Shown here piece by piece: positions 1-11,649 of a stretch of DNA of 64,000 nucleotides (the first letter of the stretch is position 1; every line of letters starts with the position of its first letter). The notes beneath the pieces are model-generated. The model saw only the letters and a list, made by a program, of their open reading frames with translations. It did no database searches and was not told the DNA's origin. The stretch covers positions 42,380 through 106,379 of the forward strand of contig JAMZAV010002199.1 of the NCBI GenBank assembly GCA_024449915.1, written 5' to 3'. The stretch comes from Sweltsa coloradensis (Eukaryota > Arthropoda > Insecta > Plecoptera > Chloroperlidae). A program made the position numbers and the translations under genes.

Positions 1-1260
1 AAGTTTATTGGTGCAAGAATTTGGGACTGACTATATCTCTATTGTTGGCAAGTTGTTGTGAATCTTTCTATCCCTTTGAGAGTAGGTCACTGCCCCACAG
101 CTGTTTTGTCAACACACCCTAGCTAAAACCTGCCGCCCTTTGGCTATGGCTGGAGGCAATTCTCCGCCAGTGCGTTGTGCACGGAACTACCCTCCTTCAG
201 AAATAACTCGTTCTCTCAAAGAATAGCAGACCACATTGTTGAGTATAAAATTCGACGTGGTATGAAACTGTTTTATGCTACACCAAAACAAGCCTGCATT
301 GTATGAAAAATAAACACATATTCTTACCAACACTTTTTTAAGCTAATTATTGGTAATAGAAAAACTTTCTATAATCTAAAGATTGATAAGTGGGCCGCAC
401 TAAACTAACAAAGACTCTCTATAAAATATTCATTAATTAATTAACAAAACTATTTATTTGATAATAATTACTTTTCCTTTAAATTTAAAAAAAAAATTAT
501 TGTATTTTGATAACATCTCGACGTGTTTTTAAACTTTTACCTTACCCTACAACAGATCTCCAAACACCCGTTAAATGCATTCTAGCAATTGGAACAAAGA
601 TTTAAAAAATCCACAACACCCTCATTAAAATAATCTAAACGCTACTTACTTAAGAAAGACAACATTTAATTAATTCAGTGAGTATATCCCATATCAACAC
701 AAATCAACTCAATTCAAATCTCAATCTCAACTCAATTCAATATCCAATTATCGACGCAGTCCATCTCAATTCATTTGTCGCGTAGCCTTTATCATTCGAC
801 GCAATATCTCATCATTCCATTTCTCTTTGTAGAGGCAATTTCCCTCTTATCATCTCAATACAATAGTTCATCATTTATCTGATCAACATAGTCAATCAAT
901 ATCTATCTCATCAAATCACTTTTCATACTCACTAGCTATGTCCCTCTAATTCAGTAATGCTGAATATCTTATTTCAACTTAAATGCTGACATAATTTCCA
1001 AACAATGCCCCGCCAAATTCCTATAAACTTATTAACAAACATATTTGATATCTGCCCTAGTCTAATTAATCTTGTTACACTGTCCATCAATCAAAATACA
1101 AATAAAAATTACATGAATATTTACATACTAATTAGCCCACCTTCAAATCATTTTACATTCATTGATCTGTCATCATTCTACCATTTTCATTTTAACTTTC
1201 TTAGATACTAGCTCTTTTAGCTTAGTACCCCCCACTATTTCCAATGCCTTCATCTTTACT
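1..1260. other. AT-rich region, nothing assigned
   Basis: No convincing exon, RNA gene or complete repeat is visible here. About 660-960 is a low-complexity pyrimidine/A run built on repeated CAATTCAA- and TCTCAATTC-like words. The small open frames in it have biased composition and no recognisable domain. About 120-240 is richer in GC and could be a repeat fragment, but nothing identifies it. Confidence 0.5.
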
Positions 1261-2475
1261 TTAACGCGATCTAGGGCGTCGGTCAATGACATTTTTATCC
1301 GGGGGCCTAGCCGTCACCTGTTCTTGTCCGAGATGGGCCCAGTTTTGAACCCTTTCTAAGGCACTTTTCTCAAGTCTTTCTTTTCGCTTCCTACCCCCCA
1401 CTGTCCTGTAAATCTCTTCAGATAAATCTATCATCCAAGTCTCAATTTTCATCAACTCCATGTCTCTTCTCCCTCTCTCTTTCTCCATCTCCATCATTAC
1501 CATTTTACATCCGATTATCTTTTTTTCACTCAGTACGCCCCTATCAACATCATTCCAATCAATCCAAAGGCTTTCCTTTGTCCTGCCGATACCAAACAAC
1601 TTATTGTGTTTCCTTTTTATCAACATCTCATTAATCAATCCATTCTCATTAACCTTTTCACTATCACCACTCTTATCAATCAAACTCTCAACTCTATCCA
1701 TTTTATCAATTTCCATCTCTACAATTTTCAAAACCATCATCCTCATCCTTATCATGAAATTCATTAATGATTCATCATTAGCTCCTTCCCCCCTGATTAT
1801 CTATCACCTGTTTACTTTCTTCTTTTTCTTCTCTCACTTCTTGTCCCCATCCTCTTATTGCTTGCCTTATCCCCCTTATTTCCTGTTTTATCTCTTGTAC
1901 CTGTTTCATTGAATTTTCTATCTCCTGTGATAACCCCCCAATCTGTTTATCAAACTTTTCTTCCATTTTGATCGCATTTTCCCGATTTTCCTGTGACAGT
2001 TTGTTCGCAGTTTCCCTATTTTCCTGTGATTGTTCCTCCATTTTTCCCATTAACAACTTAAACATGTTCATTACTTCAGATTCATTATCTTTTTTAGGCT
2101 TTCTGTTTATTGATTATATCTACTCCTACCAAGCTATCACTTTTTTTCACCCCTTCTGATTCTGTTATCTGTTCTGTTTTACTGTTATCTATCGAACTTC
2201 CATAAAAATCCCTCATCTGTCTCTGTTTTTAGTTCTATTTTTCTCTCTTCCAAGTAAACCCACCTCCTGACACCTCATCTGATTCTGTTAATGTACTTAA
2301 CCCTGTTACAGTTGAGTTTTAAAGTGGGCCGAACTAATTTCCATCTCTGGCATGCTTTCATTTTTTATAAATACAATGCTTGACATGTTGGGAAATGCGT
2401 CTCTCCCTCCACATTTACCTCATTCACAGTACTGTTAAATATGATTCCCTGCTCTGATTGATCCATTTTTTTTTT
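1261..2475 (-). pseudogene. broken gag-like/coiled-coil ORFs of a probable retroelement
   Basis: Three consecutive minus-strand open frames (about 2475-2374, 2071-1778, 1764-1261) are separated by stops or frame changes. The middle one is a clear coiled coil: repeated Glu/Gln/Lys-rich heptads (SQENRE twice, then KMEEKFDKQIGGLSQEIE) with no Pro or Cys. The third is highly charged, with many Met and Lys and a basic C-terminus. N-terminal gag regions of insect LTR elements often look like this, so I infer a decayed retroelement, but I see no zinc knuckle, protease or reverse transcriptase nearby. A host coiled-coil gene is the alternative. The pyrimidine-rich plus-strand reading frames over the same interval are shadows. 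Confidence 0.35.
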
Positions 2476-4555
2476 TTTTAAAAGATTAATTAAGAAAATT
2501 AATTTTTTATTACTTATCCCGGTCGATGTTAATTACATGCCACGCAAACAAAGCGCCAAATATCAGGTTTACCTGTTAAATTTTATCAATTATCTCGGGT
2601 AGCAGTAAAATTCAAGCACCACGTACTGGGCGACAAATTGTAAGTGTACCTCTCTGTGATAAATTTCCCGGACACAGGAGGTCTTACATAAAAAAAGAAA
2701 TACAAAGGGCTAGCTCAAAATTGCCGAAGAACACAAAATTCTACAATTAATAAAAAAAAAAATTAATTATAATTATTAATTATAATTAATTAATTAATTT
2801 TGTAATTTAACAAATTCCTGAAAAACAAACTTATAGTAATAGGATTCAAAAATGGATCAAGTCTACTAAATTAAAACTTGAGAATGATTTTCCCTTCAGA
2901 CTGGATATATTGTAAATAAAATAAAAATACAGACAATTAAATAGCAGCCTACCTGCCTAAGGATCCTTTCTATTATAAATGCTAAATTTCCCCTTTGGGT
3001 AGTCCACCTGCCCATCCATCCATCTTTACCCATCCAAAATATTATAATTAGTTTTTTTAAATTGTTTTAAAATGATGATGAATTTTAAATAGTTACTGGT
3101 TATTAAAGATGTTGGTACTCATCTATTTATTTCCGAAGACAATGCGATGCGTAATTCCCGACCGGACCGTAGTAATCCAGCAGGCCCACGTTGGGTAGCT
3201 GAAGTCGAGCGGCGAAACGTGATCAGCTGATGCGCAGAAGGGAGGGCGCTCCTAGACGTTTATGGGTCGCCACGGAACACGCACGGTGATATGACGTAAT
3301 CCAATTCAATGAGCGGAACAGCCAGCACAGTTAGTAGAAGAATTAATGACATTGATATGCCCAAACGGGATATGAGGCATTCATTGTAATGTTCGGATAT
3401 GAGATGCGCAGACGAACACAAAATCGTAGAATCAATTAATATTCAAATTAGTGACATAGGCACGTCACTGTAACGTTCGGATATGAGATGCGCAGATAAC
3501 ACAATAAAAAACCGAACACACGATGTAAATTACACATACAATATTTCACATATCACTTGATTATTTGTATCCGAAGAATTAACCGTTTAATAGCTTTATA
3601 ATTTTCAACTTTAAAACACTGCGGATTTCACTCACACAGGTCTTCTAATGAGGCCTATTATCGGACTACATCTCGACGGAGCACAGAGGCCGTATCTCCG
3701 ACCGTAACCAACTGTTAATTCAACCGCCTATGCGGCCTGCGCCGACACGCACACACACCTCTACGACAACCCTCACACTTCTCCTAGTACTCCACCTGTC
3801 CAGCTAAGTTTTATATTTCTCAAAGGTCACATGACAAGCCTAGCTCCTCCCTAACAAGTGTAAAGGCACACCACTGTAGATTTACCTTCAAAACACCCCC
3901 TCTCTACACCCTTTATCTATCGTTTCGCACGAGGTTTGATCTGCCTTTATACAATTCCGAGAACCGAGCTGGGGTCTTCCCTCCTGGTTCACGGTCGAAG
4001 TCCAGAGAAGGATTTCGAAAAGTTTTGTCGTTACAAAATATTGAGTGCATTGAAGCATGTGATGTCAATGCTAGAGACCCACCCTCTAAAGAAGAAACCT
4101 CCACGTAGTGAACTTCAAACTTTAATTACTCTCTTAATACTCAACCGATTCGTTTGAAATAAGCGGCAAACATCTTTAACATAACAGGTTTAGATAATGT
4201 GCTACTTTAAAGTTTTGAATTTAAGCTATAAATAGCTTTAAATTTGGTTTTATTACTAATTATTCACTTTTATGTTAATTACACAGACAAATTCGTATAA
4301 ATGATGATTGGTTTTGATAGTTGATTACATAGTGATATCTTATTGATAAAAATACACTTGATATGCTGCTATTAATGAAGTGAATAAATTAATTGCAGAA
4401 ATTTGCATATTAATATGGAAATATGTTTTATATTGAATTCGAAAATAGCTAGGGGGGCTGTTTTAAACTACACACCTATAATTCGCCCCGGGGAGCGGCG
4501 CGCGGCTACTTCGGAGGCCTATAAGGAGGAAAGCCTCCTTCCTCCTCCTCCTTCC
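2476..4555. other. unassigned intergenic/intronic sequence
   Basis: No gene is recognised. About 3140-3910 is richer in GC than its surroundings and contains a 22-bp direct repeat (GTTCGGATATGAGATGCGCA core) at 3391-3412 and 3475-3496. It could be a solo LTR or another TE remnant, but no paired ends were found. About 2750-2810 is an (AATT)-rich palindromic tract. 4485-4560 is GC-rich. Confidence 0.45.
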
Positions 4556-4612
4556 TCTCTAAAACGGGACTCGTGATGGAACTTGGTATGTGGTTATTTC
4601 CCTATTTATATT
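4556..4612. repeat. 57-bp dispersed repeat, copy 1 (other copy 8811-8867)
   Basis: The segment starting TCTCTAAAACGGGACTCGTG and ending CCCTATTTATATT is present almost base for base at 8811-8867 in the same orientation. Copy 1 runs directly into the Helitron-like end at 4614, whereas copy 2 continues into unrelated unique sequence. Confidence 0.8.
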
Positions 4613-4613
4613 A

Positions 4614-5332
4614 CTAGGAAAACGCTTAAGTCCCACCGCGTTGTTGGAAGAGCGTAATTGGTGCATTGAGCTGCCATGTGTTACGCGGATTTTCTGTTGT
4701 TCTGTGAAAAAATCATTACTTAGGAGAAGATTTTTTTAAATTAAATTAAATAAAATAAATAAAAACTTAATTTTTTTAATTTTTCGTAACTTTAAAAAAA
4801 AGAAAACAAACGTTAAAATAGCAATTTTCATAAGAAATAATTATTCGATTGCGCTCAAATTTAACACGAATATATAAATTTATGAAATTAAGGTTCTGTG
4901 AAAAAAATCATTACAATAGGATAAAGCATAGGAGTCATAAGTCAAAGAATTGTTTTAAAAAAAAAAAAAACCGTAAAATTTCGATTTTTATGAGAAATAA
5001 TTTTTCGATTACGCTCAAATTTCACACGAATATCTAAATTCATTAAATTAAGGTTCTGTGAAAAAATCATTACAATCGGGTAAAGCATGTATAGTGTTAT
5101 AAATCAAAGAATTTTTTTAAAAAATCGTAAAATTGCGTTTTTTATGAGAAAAAAATTCCCGATTGCTCTCAAAAACGTGGCAGTTCTAAGTTCAGAGATT
5201 TCGAAGGCCTCCATATCGGTTTAGCCGGAAACGAGGTAACAGACACACAAAAATACAAAAAAAAAGAAAAAAAAACATTCGGGATTTTTTTCTCCAGTGT
5301 AGTGAAATGGAATCTTCGCTTCGCTCATCCAA
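4614..5332 (-). mobile_element. Helitron-like non-autonomous element (minus)
   Basis: On the minus strand the element begins TTGGATGAGCGAAGCGAAG (complement near 5332) and ends with a hairpin AACGC-(12 nt)-GCGTT followed by TTTCCTAG at 4614, then T. The same end structure recurs throughout the window. The 3'-terminal hairpin, CTAG end and T immediately downstream are the known signature of Helitron/Helentron elements. No Rep/helicase gene is present, so the element would be non-autonomous. Confidence 0.6.
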
Positions 5333-5872
5333 TTAAGCGAGCGAAGCGAGCGTTTCCATTTTACTCTGCCAGAAAAAATAGTCACTGTTTTTTTGTTTTT
5401 TTGTTTTTTTTTATGTCTCGCCATAACGTTTGAACGGAGGTTCGGATCAAGTTGAAATTTGGACCATCCGCAAGCTTCGTACTGGATTGAATGCCATTAG
5501 TTTTGTGGCAAAATCGTTCAAAAAGTAACAAAGTTACATTAAAGTTAATCGTTTTTTTTTCGAACTAAACAGCGACAAAATCTGAGGTGGCCAAATCATT
5601 TAAAATGTCCGTCCGGTCACGAATATGTTAATTTTATTTTGATCCCATAAATAGTGTATATGGAAATTACATTTTAACAAAAGTAACATTACCATGGCAA
5701 CCACAAGTCGCACGAGGTTTCTGGCCACTATTCACTGCCACCTAGAGGTTATCAAAATACTATCGAGGAAGCAGTGTATTATTTGTTACCAAAGAGTTAA
5801 AATAGTTTTCCCAAGGAAATAATGTCAAGGTCCTCTAGATGGCCGTGGCTTTTATCCACAAACATAGACATC

Positions 5873-6289
5873 CCATATATATGGCTAGACTAGCAGTCAG
5901 CGGTCCACTTCCGGGACAATTGGAAACCATCTTGAATGGGTGAGTTTGCATCTTTAGTAGATGGGAGCGATTAATCGAAAAAATATTTTTAAAGATGGCC
6001 GCCAGTTTGGCAGGTGAGCATATCAGACTTTAACACCAAATGATTACTAAATTCCCGTATGCAATAACTTTGCATTGTTTCTGTTTGTTCAATACCATGC
6101 TGCACAAGCTAAAACCATATCAAACAATCCAGTAAAGTACTTTATTGCATTAAAAAAGCATAAATTAAAACGCCAAACCGCCATCTTGAATGGGTGAGAT
6201 TGACACTTCAATTTGGTACACTCGCGCCTGTGCGGATGTATGGAGACTGCGTATCTAGCCTACTATAGGTGTTAAGATATCATGTCCAC
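5873..6289. mobile_element. MITE, family with CACCTATNGTAGGCTAGAT inverted ends
   Basis: Diverged left end (GGCTAGACTAGCAGTC) and right end (GACTGCGTATCTAGCC, then TACTATAGGTGTTAA). Internal sequence is shared with 25905-26315 (opposite orientation) and 56672-57050 (same orientation), including a conserved stretch around TGCTGCACAAGCTAAAACC. No coding capacity. The superfamily cannot be fixed because target-site duplications are not clear in this copy. Confidence 0.65.
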
Positions 6290-6343
6290 AAAGTAAAAGT
6301 TTACCCACGGGTTTACCCAAATACCTTAGCAATAAAAAATAAT

Positions 6344-7121
6344 TTGATGAGCGTAGCGAGCGAAGCGAGTGAAGCGAAGACTTCAATTTCACTGACCTCC
6401 AAAAAATTTAGCTCCAATGTTTTTTTGTTGTTTTTTTTTTTTTTTTTGTCTGTTTGTTCGCTCTCTACCGGGCAAACGGCATATGCGATCTTGATGAAAA
6501 TTTGACAGGACCATTGAAATATCTGAACTTAGACTTGCCACGTTTTTGGGTACAATCGAAGAAATATTTCTCATGAATATCGTACTTTTAACGATTTTTT
6601 CGATTTTTTGTGAGATATTTTCGTGCTATTTGGGCCAATTCTGACCAAACGGGTGGGGCTACAACGTTCATATTATACATGGACATTAAGGTTAAGGTGA
6701 TGTAGTACATTTTGAAGGAAAAAGTTGAAAAAGTTAGCCAGAATCCATAGAAATAAAGCTTTAAATATAAGTTTTTTGATTTTTTGTGCGATATTTTCGT
6801 GCCATTTGGGCCAATTCTGACCAAACGGGTAGGGCTACAAACGTTCATATTATACATGGATATTAAGGTTATGGTAATGTAGTACCTTTTGAAAAAAAAA
6901 GTTAAAAAAGTTAGCCAGAATCCATAGAAATAAAGCTTTTAATATAAGTTTTTTACGATAAATAACACCAATTGACAAGAAACAAAAGAAACTTGACAAC
7001 AATCACCTACAATGCGTAGGCTACAAAACAAAGCACTTGAAAAAGTAAAGATACCCCACGCAAACTAAAAACTTTAAAAAAGCTCATCCATCAACGCGGC
7101 GGAACTTTAGCGTTTTCCTAG
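6344..7121 (+). mobile_element. Helitron-like non-autonomous element (plus)
   Basis: Starts TTGATGAGCGTAGCGAGCG and ends AACGC-(12 nt)-GCGTTTTCCTAG followed by T. It holds an internal tandem duplication of a roughly 180-bp block (about 6600-6770 and 6780-6950) with the shared phrase TTGGGCCAATTCTGACCAAA. Close relatives lie at 10035-10801 and 55285-55868. Open frames inside it are repeat sequence, not genes. Confidence 0.65.
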
Positions 7122-7332
7122 TATTATAAACATAGCCCCGTGGACAGCGAACGACGCAAATTTAAAAATTTAAGTAATGTGCAATGTGGGTCTAGCTATA
7201 GCACGTGCTCGCTTATCAACGCGTCCAACTGAGCGTTTCCTAGTTTTTTATATATATATATAGTTTTTTTTTAAAAGCATAAGCCCGCTTTAAGGACATA
7301 GTTATTGATTCATAGCAGTTGTCGTAAAAGTT

Positions 7333-7403
7333 TGCCCCGACTGGGTTCGAACCCAGAACCTCCGTCTTAACGTGCCATAGCTCTACCAATGAGCCACCGG
7401 GAC
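7333..7403 (-). tRNA. tRNA-like sequence in left foldback arm (probably pseudogene)
   Basis: The minus strand folds as a tRNA: acceptor GTCCCGG, D-arm GCTC...GAGC, T-loop TTCGAAC and acceptor return strand TCGGGGC with A as discriminator. The anticodon loop reads ACGTTAA, which would give GTT (Asn), but position 33 is C instead of the near-universal U. The anticodon stem is mispaired and the T-stem is one base short. A tRNA-derived repeat is more likely than a working tRNA gene. Confidence 0.4.
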
Positions 7404-7807
7404 AACAGAACCAACCTTTACTAAACTGCTAGTTGTTGTGAATGCTGACTTCCATGACATAAATCCAACAGAAGACTGCAATGTAGCTGTCAAATCTGAA
7501 AGATCACATGGATAATCCAATCACATCTCATCTCCCATGAGTTAAGCCGGAGGTTCTGGGTTCGAACCCCAGTCGGGGCAAACTTTTACGACAACTGCTA
7601 TGAATCAATAACTATGTCCTTAAAGCGGGCTTATGCTTTAAAAAAAAACTTATATTCATACTACCCAACTCATGGGAGATGAGATGTGATTGGATTTATC
7701 CATGTGATCTTTCAGATTTGACAGCTACATTGCAGTCTTCTGTTGGATTTATGTCATGGAAGTCAACATTCACAACAACTAGCAGTTTAGTAAAGGTTTG
7801 TTCTGTT

Positions 7808-7880
7808 GTCCCGGTGGCTCAATTGGTAGAGCTATGGCACGTTAAGCCGGAGGTTCTGGGTTCGAACCCCAGTCGGGGCA
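7808..7880 (+). tRNA. tRNA-like sequence in right foldback arm (anticodon position GTT)
   Basis: A 73-nt cloverleaf: acceptor GTCCCGG/TCGGGGC, D-arm GCTC-AATTGGTA-GAGC, anticodon stem ATGGC/GCCGG with one mismatch, loop ACGTTAA, T-arm CTGGG-TTCGAAC-CCCAG, discriminator A. The A box (TGGCTCAATTGG) and B box (GGTTCGAACCC) are near consensus. C at position 33 is abnormal for a translation-competent tRNA. This copy is better preserved than the minus-strand one. Confidence 0.45.
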
Positions 7881-7924
7881 AACTTTTACGACAACTGCTA
7901 TGAATCAATATATACATATATATA

Positions 7925-8065
7925 TATATATGTTTTACCTTGGCTTTATAGTAGGCGACTATGACGCTGTTATGTTAGTACTTTAGATAGAAATTAAAAA
8001 AGTGACTACACCGGTGTATAGCCACTTTTTTAATTTATATCTAAAGTACTAACATATATATATAT
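7925..8065. mobile_element. collapsed foldback of the second tRNA-tipped family
   Basis: Near-perfect hairpin: ATGTTAGTACTTTAGATAG with AAATTAAAAAAGTG on one arm and its complement ending about 8060, joined by GACTACACCGGTGTATAGCC. The outer sequence (CTTGGCTTTATAGTAGGCGA) and the arms match the element at 31715-32240, but the tRNA body is missing, leaving only the 3' tip. Confidence 0.6.
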
Positions 8066-8090
8066 ATATATACATAATTAATTATTATTA

Positions 8091-8191
8091 AAGGAAAGGA
8101 AGCCTTAGGGAGAGGCGGGAAAGGAAATGTTCCCGGGGACTCAACACATGGCTCGCTCACTCGTCTAACAACGACTTGGACGTATTCCTAG
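8091..8191 (+). mobile_element. Helitron-like 3' end fragment
   Basis: Ends GCTCACTCGTCTAACAACG, short hairpin ACG...CGT, ATTCCTAG followed by T. It resembles the 57077-58392 subfamily (CACTCGTCCAACAACGAC). Its 5' end was not found; the remainder may be deleted. Confidence 0.45.
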
Positions 8192-8910
8192 TGTAGTTTT
8201 AAGGAGAGCTTTTACATTTCTCCAATATTATTATCTAATAATAAATAAAAAAGAAACCTATGACACCTCTATTTATATTGATGCTAATTTTGAACATGTG
8301 GGTTTTAAAATAAGTACACGTCTAGCTATTTTCACTGTCCTTCAAATAGTTATAAATAAATTAGATAGCAATGAAAACATTTACCAAAACATTGAAGGGT
8401 ACTAGAACACCTAAAGTACTGAAGTATCTATTGTATTTATTACTTATTGACGATCAGTGAATGGTCCTACATGTGCACTGATAGAAAATTAGTTACAACA
8501 TAATATGTTCCTATAGTCTAGTTGATGTTTCTGGCGGTTTAAATTGGTTCGAACTTAACCTTTATTTATTCTTTATTTAAACGAACCGGAAACCGACCGA
8601 AGTAATTCCCTCGAGCCGAAACCCAAATAAAAAATAGTATCGTTTCGATGTATAAATACCGCATATAGCTATAAGTGTATTTTTATATAGGTATTGTTGA
8701 ATAAAACGTTTAGAATTAATTACGTATCTTCTTAATTTTCTTTTTTGGTTCATACATAACTTTAATTTTTCTGTTTTTTCTTATGATGTATGTAATATAT
8801 AAATAAAAATTCTCTAAAACGGGACTCGTGATGGAACTAGGTATGTGGTTATTTCCCTATTTATATTCTATGAAATGGTTAATGGTGTGCGAGAGGTGGT
8901 ATAAAATAAA
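8192..8910. other. unassigned; includes copy 2 of the 57-bp repeat (8811-8867)
   Basis: AT-rich sequence with no exon or RNA signature seen. The only structured piece is the second copy of the repeat described at 4556. Confidence 0.5.
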
Positions 8911-10034
8911 CTTCAACTCTGCGTATTATGATGATTTCTAGTGTGTAAACAGAATATAAATACTCAGAGTGATGCTGGTTATTTATTTTAGACATTCAAG
9001 TGAACCTGCCGATTGATAAACTTACGTAAAGAGCAGACAGTTTACCACTGCCAGAGACGAGAGGTCCCTTGCTTGGTCTAGCAATTTCTAGTTTAACAGA
9101 AAATAGTCTTCGGGTATACGTTATTGTAACTTAAACGATGAACATATTTATAAATACATCAAGCGCGTTTTAATAATTCGTTGTGACCTTAAACGTGCAA
9201 TTGACACTGGGTGTTTTGAAAAGTAAGAGAAAAATTGATGAAAAGGAGTAACTTTTCGAAGCCTTCACAAAGTAAACTTTTTAGCAAATACAAAAAGCGT
9301 GTGCGTACTTGCGATCAACTCTCCAAGGGCACATTTCTATCCACTTCTCTCTTGCCGAGCATTGTCGTCAAGTTGGGAGACTTACATTATGTTTTTCTCT
9401 TTAACTTCGCAGTGTGAAGTTAACGTGAAAAGACCAATTGGCTACATGCTATCTCTAATTCAGTTAAGTTATTCTATCTCATCTTTCTCTTTTACTTTTA
9501 CAACTTCCTAGTTTAAAATCCTATTTATTTATCTAATTGGTTTTCGCTTTTTCAAGATTTATTAATTTGTAGTATCAAATCATTATACAATGTTCTTATG
9601 TTGAATAGGCATGTAATTAAGTAAAATCCATCAATGTGACAATCGCACCGTTTATTATACAACTGTCACATTAGTTAATTATTCGTTTTGTAGGGATTCC
9701 CCTGTAGATTACGCAGCAGTTTTACTCTATTTAATTCTCTTCAGGTCACTAACTGGAACAAAAATGGACCCCATAAAGCTCTCGATACTGGAGCAAATAT
9801 TATTACTTAGACCTAGCATGTGGGTTGGTGCAGAATGACACGTCTTTAGTGTATACTGTCTAAAATATTTTTATTATTAGCTTTGTCTATATTTAAAACA
9901 CAGTCACTTTGTTAAACCAGTTCCATGTGAGTATCCTAGAGCATTTCCATCGTTTTTATGGGAAGGTACCTATTGTATAGTATAGTGATGTGCACCAAAT
10001 AATTCCTTGAACACTTAGTGTTTTTGTATCCTAA

Positions 10035-10801
10035 TTGGATGAGCGTAGCGAGCGAAGCGAGTGAAGCGAAGACTTCAATTTCACTGACCCCCAAAAAATT
10101 TAGCTCCGGTGTTTTTTTTTTTTTTTTCTGTCTGTCTGTTTGTTAACTCTCTACCAGGCAAACGGCATATCCGATCTTGATGAAATTTGAGGGGACCTTC
10201 GAAATCTCTAAACTTAGAGGTGTATTGTTTTTGGGTACAATCGAAGAAATATTTCTCATGAATATCGTACTTTAACGATTTTTTTCGATTTTTAGTGCGA
10301 TATTTTCGTGACATTTGGGCCGATCCTGACCAAACGGGTGGGGCTACAACTTTAATATTATACATGGACATTAAGGTTATGGTGATGTAGTACATTTGAA
10401 GGAAAAAGTTGAAAAAGTTAGCCAGAATCCATAGAAATAAAGTTTTTAATGTAAGTTTTTGATTTTTTGTGCTATATTTTCGTGCCATTTGGGCCAATTC
10501 TGACCAACGGGTGGGGCTACAACGTTCATATTATACATGAACATTAAGGTTATGGTGATGTAGTACCCTTTGAAAGAGAAAGTTGAAAAAGTTAGACAGA
10601 ATCCATAGAAATAAAGCTTTTAATATAAGTTTTTTACGGTAAATAATATCAATTGACAAGAAACAATAGAAACTTGACAACAATCACCTACAATACGTAG
10701 GCAACAAAACAAAGCACTTGCAAAAGTAAAGATATTCCACGCAAACTAAAAACTTTAAAACGCTCATCCATCAACGCGGCGGGACTTTAACGTTTTCCTA
10801 G
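10035..10801 (+). mobile_element. Helitron-like element with an empty site in the duplicate block
   Basis: Starts TTGGATGAGCGTAGCG and ends GTTTTCCTAG at 10801; the terminal hairpin has one mismatch (AACGC/ACGTT). The paralogous sequence at about 42105-42150 lacks it: CTAAATTG runs straight into AAATGTTTGG. The insertion therefore postdates the block duplication, or was lost from copy 2. Confidence 0.7.
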
Positions 10802-11044
10802 CACAACAAATGTTTGGATTAATGTTCCCATGCATCTTGGTAATTATTGAGAAGCAAGTATCTTTGAAAAAATGTATGCTTCTTGCATGATTTTGCCATT
10901 CTTATTAAATGTGTGATGCATTTATGTTTGTTTTGTCCATTGTTTCTTTGTTAGTTTGTAAGTTGTTTGGTTTCAACACGTTTCTTTAATAAAAAGTCAT
11001 TAATCAAACCTTGTAGTGTTTTTAAATAATGACCATGGTTTCAG

Positions 11045-11463
11045 TTCCAGCTCGATGTTTGTCAGTATCAGATGCCGACCAAGCCTGGCGTCCAGTTCCT
11101 GATGACGGGCTGCAAGATGGACGATATCACTGTACAAGATGTCCCTCTAACTTTAAATACAAAGGAACTTTAACACGACACGTGAAATATGACTGTGGCC
11201 GACAAGAGCCGCACAGGTGTCTAGATTGTAACAAGAAGTTCCGTCATGTATCTAAACTTATGACACACATGAAGCACGAGTGTGGAGACGAACCTCGACT
11301 TGTTTGCAAATATTGTGGGAAGAAATACAAAACAATGAGCAGCTTGAATAAACATGTGAATCACGTGTGCGGTAAAGAGCCCCATTTTAAATGACTTCAC
11401 TGTGCTTATCGTGCACATCTTGAAAGTGATTTAAACATGCATATCAAGAAAAAACATCCATGA
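11045..11463 (+). pseudogene. lola: lola-type alternative 3' exon A, truncated by a nonsense codon
   Basis: Paralogue of exon C. The acceptor TTTCAG ends at 11044, and two bases complete a codon before PARCLSVSDADQAWRPVPDD. Three C2HC fingers follow (CTRC...HVKYDC, CLDC...HMKHEC, CKYC...HVNHVC). At 11392-11394 the codon that is TGT (first Cys of the fourth, C2H2 finger) in exon C is TGA here. Beyond it the old frame stays open to the ancestral end at 11461-11463 (LHCAYRAHLESDLN..., ending in HP). The product, if made, would lack its last finger. Either a young pseudo-exon or a truncated isoform; the surrounding decay of its block favours loss. Confidence 0.75.
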
Positions 11464-11649
11464 TGGCCGAGGCTGTTCTAAGTTTAGGAATGTCTTAGCG
11501 TCTCTGAAAATTTAATCAATATTGGAGTAGCCGTTTGTACCATAGACAGACAAAAAACATACAATCATACAATCATACAACAGAACATCATTGAAGTCAA
11601 ATTGAAGTTTAAGAGCTCATACAAAATGTTGGCTCGTTTTTTGTTGCGG

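Larger units (their letters stand above)
5335..7243 (+). mobile_element. Helitron-like element, interrupted by a MITE and a second copy
   Basis: The left end has the GAGCGAAGCGAGCG-type subterminal repeat. The right end is AACGC-(10 nt)-GCGTT, TCCTAG, then T (7243), matching the family. The interior around 5420-5520 contains a stretch (CGTTTGAACGGAGGTTCGG) unlike the 6344 copy. A TIR-bearing MITE (5873-6289) and a full sister element (6344-7121) lie inside it. Pairing of this particular left end with this right end is inferred from nesting. Confidence 0.45.
7262..7920. mobile_element. foldback element with tRNA-like modules at both ends
   Basis: A long inverted repeat: 7268-7533 reads as the reverse complement of about 7672-7920. 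The ends carry the phrase ATTGATTCATAGCAGTTGTCG next to a tRNA-shaped sequence that points inward-to-outward on each arm. A partial third copy of the end (T-arm plus flank, 7551-7650) sits in the centre. A relative lies in the (ATT)n tract at 41654-41775. A and B boxes for Pol III are present in the tRNA-like parts. No protein-coding capacity. Confidence 0.7.

Noticed and set aside
1460..1912. Hydrophobic membrane protein on plus strand
   Set aside because: Pyrimidine-rich strand opposite a purine-rich coiled-coil frame; apparent hydrophobicity is a composition effect.
3150..3910. Solo LTR
   Set aside because: No terminal TG/CA with flanking duplication could be located; left as unassigned.
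7333..7880. Functional tRNA-Asn genes
   Set aside because: C at position 33, mispaired anticodon stems and location in foldback arms argue for tRNA-derived repeats; kept only as tRNA-like.
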